From Kibdelosporangium aridum (lineage in GTDB: Bacteria; Actinomycetota; Actinomycetes; Mycobacteriales; Pseudonocardiaceae): 64,000 bases of DNA. Each line of letters begins with the position of its first letter. The stretch's first letter is position 1. Below the pieces are notes generated by a model. It worked only from the letters and a program-made list of their open reading frames with translations, searched no databases and was not told the origin of the DNA. A program made the position numbers and the translations under genes. The DNA is taken from contig NZ_FWXV01000004.1 in assembly GCF_900176515.1 (NCBI RefSeq), positions 558,001 through 622,000 of the forward strand, in the 5' to 3' direction. Shown piece after piece: positions 59,989 to 64,000 of this stretch.

Positions 59989-60302
59989 AACAGGCCTGGT
60001 TCGTCTTTTGGCTGCGCTGCGGCCCAGCGGTATTGGCGCATGTTGACGCGGTTGCCGTCCGCGAGAACGCCTTCAGCCCGCAAGCGCTCCAACTGCTCTT
60101 CCTCAAGGTGCGGTGCGGGCGTGCCATCGGAGCGCAGGATTCGGTGCCACGGCAGGTCGTGGCCGTCCTCGGCGAGGATCCGGCCGACCAGGCGGGGTGA
60201 AGGGGCGCCTGCGATCGCGGCGATATCGCCGTACGACGCCACGGTTCCCTGAGGAACTGTGGCGATCACTTCGCGTACGCGTTCGTGCAGCTGCTCGTCC
60301 AT
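59985..60302 (-). CDS. Alkyltransferase-like protein (ATL)
   Basis: A 105-residue protein with the C-domain of O6-methylguanine-DNA methyltransferase: VPQGTVASYGDIAAIAGAPSPRLVGRIL and LPWHRILRSDG. The active-site Cys of PCHR is replaced by Trp (PWHR), which is the mark of alkyltransferase-like proteins. They flag O6-alkylguanine for nucleotide excision repair rather than repairing it. By recalled order it corresponds to Rv3204, split from the TIGR02569 gene here by about 11 kb. Confidence 0.87.
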   Translation of the reverse strand: MDEQLHERVREVIATVPQGTVASYGDIAAIAGAPSPRLVGRILAEDGHDLPWHRILRSDGTPAPHLEEEQLERLRAEGVLADGNRVNMRQYRWAAAQPKDEPGLF

Positions 60303-60303
60303 T

Positions 60304-60957
60304 TCAGCCGTTCATGTCGTTCAGGTAAGCCAGAACTGCCAGCACGCGCCGGTTGTCGTCCTCCGAGGGCGGCAGCATCAGCTTGCTGAAGATGTTGTTG
60401 GTGTGCTTGCTGACCGCTTTCTCCGTGACGAACATCCGGGCCGCGATCGCCGCGTTCGACCGGCCTTCGGCCATCAGCGACAGCACTTCGCGTTCACGCG
60501 GAGTGAGCGATCCCAGTGGCTCGTCGCGTTCGCGCCGGGCCAGCAACTGCGAGATCACGTCCGGGTCCATCGCCGTCCCGCCCGCGGCGACGCGGCGGAC
60601 CGCGTCGACGAACTGGCTGACCTCCGACACGCGGTCCTTCAGCAGGTAGCCGACGCCCCCGGCGCGGTCGGACAGCAGCTCCCTGGCGTAGAGCTGCTCG
60701 ACGTACTGTGACAGCACCAGGATGGGCAGGCCGGGCACCTGCTTACGGGCCTCGATCGCGGCCTTCAGGCCTTCGTCGGTGAAGGTCGGCGGCAGCCGCA
60801 CGTCCACGACCGCGACGTCCGGCTTGTGCTGCACCAGCGCTTCGAGCAGCGCGGGACCGCTGTCCACGGCCTCGACCACCTCGAAGTCGTGCGCGGTCAG
60901 CAATCTGATCAGCCCGTCACGCAGCAGGGCCAGATCCTCCCCAAGGACTACTCGCAC
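60304..60957 (-). CDS. NarL/LuxR-type response regulator
   Basis: A 217-residue regulator. The receiver domain has acidic E7/D8, the phosphorylation Asp at about D52 (VVDVRLPP) and a conserved Lys in YLLKDRV. The C-terminal LuxR helix-turn-helix is LTPREREVLSLMAEGRSNAAIA with MFVTEKAVSKHTNNIFSKL. No histidine kinase gene lies nearby, so its partner is elsewhere. The gene starts one base after the ATL gene on the same strand. Target genes unknown. Confidence 0.88.
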   Translation of the reverse strand: MRVVLGEDLALLRDGLIRLLTAHDFEVVEAVDSGPALLEALVQHKPDVAVVDVRLPPTFTDEGLKAAIEARKQVPGLPILVLSQYVEQLYARELLSDRAGGVGYLLKDRVSEVSQFVDAVRRVAAGGTAMDPDVISQLLARRERDEPLGSLTPREREVLSLMAEGRSNAAIAARMFVTEKAVSKHTNNIFSKLMLPPSEDDNRRVLAVLAYLNDMNG

Positions 60958-60994
60958 GCACCGACCCTACCGGGAGGCCGCCCGGCAAGGCCGG

Positions 60995-61771
60995 TCACCG
61001 GCCGAGGAAGTCCATGATCAGCTCGGCGGTCTCCACCGGGTGCTCGAACTGCAGCATGTGGCCGCTGTCGAACTCGGTGACCTCCAGGTTGGCCTGCATG
61101 GTCATCTTGCACGCGTCGACGAACGCGGGCCGGACGAACGGTGACCGCTTGGCCGAGACGAGCAGGGTGTGCGTGGTCGGCGGCGGGAGCTGGGCGGCGC
61201 GGCTCATCTCGCTCCACGCCGTGGTCACCGCCGAGTAGTTGCTTCGGGGCATCCAGCGGCCGTCGCTCGTCTGCACGAAGTTCTCGCGCAGCTCCTCTTC
61301 GACGTCACGCAGGCTGATGCCGGCCCATTCGTTGCGCTGCCATTCGCCTGCCTCTTCGATGCTCTGGAAGACCTGCGGCCACATCGGCATGGTGTCCATC
61401 ACGAACTGCGGGTCCAGCCCGATGGCCGGGTCGAGCAGTACCAGCTTGGTGACCCGTTGCGGTGCGAGGCGGGCGAGGTGGATCGCCGCCGCACCACCGA
61501 ATGAGTGGCCGATCACCGGCAGGCCGGTCACCGCCAGACTGTCCAAAACGGACAGCAAGTCCGCCGCGTGCTGTTCCAGTGTCCACGGTGGAAGGTGCGT
61601 CGACTGCCCGTGCCCGCGCAGATCCGGCGCGATCACACGGAAGCCGTAGAGGAACTCCTCGGCCAGCCGCTTCCAGCGTCCACCATGGCCGGTCACGCCA
61701 TGCACCATCAGCACGGGCACCCCGTCGTCGGGGCCGAACTGGTGGACATGCAACATCGGGCTCACCCGCAC
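60995..61771 (-). CDS. LipV-like alpha/beta hydrolase
   Basis: A 258-residue hydrolase. The nucleophile elbow is GHSFGG (Ser about 91), the oxyanion loop MVHGVTGHGGRW, and the His is in DSGHMLQFEHPVE; a further motif is PDLRGHGQST. No signal peptide. By recalled synteny it matches M. tuberculosis lipV (Rv3203), beside the ATL gene, here with the response regulator between. The alternative start MLHVHQFG (five residues later) is also possible. Substrate unknown. Confidence 0.85.
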   Translation of the reverse strand: MRVSPMLHVHQFGPDDGVPVLMVHGVTGHGGRWKRLAEEFLYGFRVIAPDLRGHGQSTHLPPWTLEQHAADLLSVLDSLAVTGLPVIGHSFGGAAAIHLARLAPQRVTKLVLLDPAIGLDPQFVMDTMPMWPQVFQSIEEAGEWQRNEWAGISLRDVEEELRENFVQTSDGRWMPRSNYSAVTTAWSEMSRAAQLPPPTTHTLLVSAKRSPFVRPAFVDACKMTMQANLEVTEFDSGHMLQFEHPVETAELIMDFLGR

Positions 61772-61872
61772 ATGATCGCATGACCAAGGATGATCCCTTT
61801 TCTGTGGCTATTTCCGGTTTTCCAGGCCAGCCATTACGGTATGGGGACCGCCCCGGGTATGGAGGTCCAGCG

Positions 61873-63402
61873 ATGGTCCGAAAGCTCGCCCTGACCTGTG
61901 TCTTGATCGCGGTCGCGCTGTTCTTGCCGGTTCCGGCCGGTGCCGAGGCCGAACGGCAACAGACCGCCATTCCGGCATATTGGGGACCCGATACTCCGGA
62001 CGGAATGACGATCTTCCACCGATTGGCGCAGAACCGTCCGACGAATGGGATTGTCGTGCTGAACGGCAGCCGCAGCATGCCGGAGCTGCCGTTCCACCCG
62101 GCTTGGGCCTCGGCGATCGGTCGTTTGGCCGGGACCGGAACAAAAACGCTGGTATACGTCGACACCGGCTATCACGGCATCGACTTCGGGCACGGCAGTC
62201 ATCGCACCCGAAGCGGTGGAACGTCGATTCCGGAATGGTCGGCGCAAATCCGCCAGGACATCGACGACTGGTATGCCACATATGGCGGGCATGGGATCAG
62301 CGGCATCTTTCTTGATCAGACCATTCTGCTGTGCGGGGCCGACGACGCGTACGTCAAGCTCTACGCGGAGATCCGCGATCACATCAGGGCCAAGCACGCT
62401 GACGCGTACGTCGTGATCAATCCCGGTGCACCTGCCGACCAGTGCTATGAGGACGTCGCGGACACCATGGTGTCGTTCGAGGGCGACTTCACCGCGTACA
62501 TGACACACACTTCGCCTGACTGGCAACGGAACCATCCGAACCCGCGCAAGTTCTGGCACCTCGTGCACAACGTGCCGACCGAAGCCGACATGAAGACCGT
62601 CATCGCCCGCAGCAAGATCAACAACGCCGGATTCGTGTACACCACCGAGCTCCGGATGGACCCGTACCCATGGGCCGGTCTGGCGTCCTATTGGGACGCG
62701 CAACTCGTTGCCGCGTCAGGGATCGCCGATGTCACGCCACCGCAACGGCCCGCAACGCCGACCGCCACGACCCGCGCCAACCCGGCTGGGGCCAGGGTCC
62801 GGCTGGCGTGGCCGACACCGGCCGACGACGTCGCGGTGTCCGGCTACGAGATTTTCGCCAACGGGACAAAGATCGCTGATTCGTACGACAATGCTTATCA
62901 GGCAACGGGTCTGCCGCTCGCGACACGATTCGAGTTCACCGTGCGGGCACGCGACGCGGCCGGAAATCTCTCCGAACCGAGTGCGCCGCTTGTGATCACC
63001 ACACCGTCCGGCGGGCCGCCGATGTCGGAAGCGTCGGCGTGCCTGAGCCCGGAACACGCGGAATACCGGGTGAGTTTCGGCGCGGTGTTCGGGCATCACC
63101 GGGTCTTCGTCGACTCGGACAACAATCCGGCGACCGGCTGGCATCTGCCACCCGGGCTACCGTCCGGCGTCGACTTGTTGATCGAGAACGCGTTTCTCTA
63201 CCGGTATACCGGTCCCGGATGGGCGTGGGAACGAGTACCCGATGTCAACCCTTTGGTAGCGGAATTCGGAGGTTCTTTCACCTGGCGTGTCCCGGTGGCC
63301 GGGCAGGCCAGGCAGACCCTCGTGTTCAGCGGATTCACCGCCGAAGATCCACCGGACGAGTACTCGCAGCCGATTACCGTGGATCAGGTTCCGGTCTGTT
63401 GA
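61873..63402 (+). CDS. Secreted spherulin-4-like protein with fibronectin type III domain
   Basis: A 509-residue exported protein with a signal peptide (VRKLALTCVLIAVALFLPVPAGAEA). The Spherulin4 domain (about 35-290) has IPAYWGPDTPDG, VYVDTGYHG, ISGIFLDQT and INPGAP. These patterns match the glycoside-hydrolase-like barrel of spherulation family 4. A fibronectin type III domain (about 300-385, VRLAWPTPADDVAVSGYEIF) and a C-terminal beta domain (about 390-509) follow. GGAGG precedes the ATG. It probably acts on an extracellular polysaccharide; the substrate is unproven. Confidence 0.8.
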   Translation: MVRKLALTCVLIAVALFLPVPAGAEAERQQTAIPAYWGPDTPDGMTIFHRLAQNRPTNGIVVLNGSRSMPELPFHPAWASAIGRLAGTGTKTLVYVDTGYHGIDFGHGSHRTRSGGTSIPEWSAQIRQDIDDWYATYGGHGISGIFLDQTILLCGADDAYVKLYAEIRDHIRAKHADAYVVINPGAPADQCYEDVADTMVSFEGDFTAYMTHTSPDWQRNHPNPRKFWHLVHNVPTEADMKTVIARSKINNAGFVYTTELRMDPYPWAGLASYWDAQLVAASGIADVTPPQRPATPTATTRANPAGARVRLAWPTPADDVAVSGYEIFANGTKIADSYDNAYQATGLPLATRFEFTVRARDAAGNLSEPSAPLVITTPSGGPPMSEASACLSPEHAEYRVSFGAVFGHHRVFVDSDNNPATGWHLPPGLPSGVDLLIENAFLYRYTGPGWAWERVPDVNPLVAEFGGSFTWRVPVAGQARQTLVFSGFTAEDPPDEYSQPITVDQVPVC

Positions 63403-63497
63403 ATTCACTCGGCAGGACTAATGGAAAACTGCTAACACATCCTTGACCGACACCGACGAACCCATTGGCCGGTGTTAAAAATCCTCAAGGAGTGAGC

Positions 63498-64000
63498 GTG
63501 ACTGTTCACATGCCGGATTTACGCAGAATCGGCATCGTTGGAATGGGCTATGTCGGCTTGACGCTGGCGGCTGCGATGGCCCGCAAGGGCTTTGAAGTAC
63601 ACGGTGTCGACACGGATCCGTTGGTACTCGAATCGTTGTCGCGGGGAAAACCGCACATCTTCGAACCGGGCGTCACCGAGACGTTCACGGAATTGATCAA
63701 CAAGAACATCTTCATCTCCCGCGAACTGCCGCAGGGCGGGGTCGACGCGGCCATCATCTGCGTGTCCACACCTGTGGATGAAAGGACCCATGAACCCAGG
63801 CTGAAGAATCTCGCCGCCGCGGCCGAGCATGTCGCCGATCGGTGCGCGCCGACCACGTTGGTGGTCGTGCGCAGCACGGTCCCGGTCGGCGCGAGCCGCG
63901 AAGTCGTGTTGCCGCCGCTGGTGGAGAAGTGGGGGAGCGCGCGGCTGGTGATGGCGCCCGAGCGCACCATCCAAGGCCAGGCCTTGCGTGAACTCGTCGA
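63498..64000 (+). CDS. Nucleotide-sugar dehydrogenase, cut by window edge
   Basis: The first 167 residues of a UDP-glucose/GDP-mannose dehydrogenase-family protein. The NAD-binding motif is GIVGMGYVGLTLAAAMA (about 12-28), with VDTDPL, the loop ICVSTPVDE, and VVVRSTVPVGASR. The pattern is nearest to UDP-N-acetylmannosamine or UDP-N-acetylglucosamine dehydrogenases, giving a uronic-acid sugar for surface polysaccharide. The GTG at 63498 has AAGGAG five bases before it. The catalytic Cys region is outside the window. Confidence 0.85.
   Translation, partial: MTVHMPDLRRIGIVGMGYVGLTLAAAMARKGFEVHGVDTDPLVLESLSRGKPHIFEPGVTETFTELINKNIFISRELPQGGVDAAIICVSTPVDERTHEPRLKNLAAAAEHVADRCAPTTLVVVRSTVPVGASREVVLPPLVEKWGSARLVMAPERTIQGQALRELV

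Overview
The window is high-GC DNA with frequent GTG starts, 1-4 base gene overlaps and leaderless-looking promoters, which points to an actinomycete. Gene content and order (sigE-rseA-htrA-tatB, lpqY-sugABC, corA, moeZ with a DUF3152 protease, type VII secretion accessories, LpqY-type lipoproteins) suggest the order Pseudonocardiales, close to Amycolatopsis or Kibdelosporangium. This is inferred from gene families and remembered gene order, not from a database search. I saw no rRNA, tRNA, insertion sequence or CRISPR array.

Region 1 (1-17940) resembles the Mycobacterium tuberculosis Rv1220c-Rv1238 block. It holds an O-methyltransferase divergent from the envelope-stress genes sigE and rseA, then htrA and tatB, then mrp, a MarR regulator, DUF1003, an MgtE-N/CBS protein, and finally the trehalose importer lpqY-sugA-sugB-sugC. 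Inserted within it are a tandem pair of small paralogues, a slipin, a 50-residue zinc-ribbon protein, an acyl-CoA dehydrogenase, a lipoprotein, and a divergent DUF899/HxlR pair with twin palindromic operators.

Region 2 (17941-25558) separates sugC from corA, which are neighbours in M. tuberculosis, and looks like an accessory island. It carries a VapBC-type toxin-antitoxin pair with an operator over its start codon, an array of 22-bp degenerate tandem repeats, a membrane protein, a protein with an internal duplication, a ParB-like/metallophosphoesterase pair, an orphan type VII secretion module (PPE-like substrate, small helical partner, EspG chaperone) and a 48-residue membrane peptide.

Region 3 (25559-37195) holds corA, a MaoC dehydratase, DUF2332, a Nudix hydrolase, a small membrane protein with a PH-domain protein, a PHP phosphoesterase, a GntR/ABC-transporter/secreted-lipase operon, MarC, a RecB-like nuclease with an iron-sulfur staple, and a repeat-rich membrane protein.

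Region 4 (37192-61771) resembles the Rv3212-Rv3203 block: PQQ-like propeller, rhlE helicase (apparently with a CTG start), ferritin-like protein, DUF3107, TetR, DUF3152 protease, moeZ, TIGR02569 protein, alkyltransferase-like protein and a LipV-like hydrolase. Two insertions interrupt it. One is a TetR/DUF4873/AurF-type oxygenase group. The other is a complete nitrate assimilation locus (48623-58297) in two operons: nitrate reductase, its electron-transfer partner and NarK; then nirB, nirD, a HemD-winged-helix fusion and a sirohydrochlorin chelatase that would help supply sirohaem to NirB. GlnR-like boxes lie before both operons.

Region 5 (61873-64000) has a secreted spherulin-4-type protein with a fibronectin domain and the start of a nucleotide-sugar dehydrogenase.
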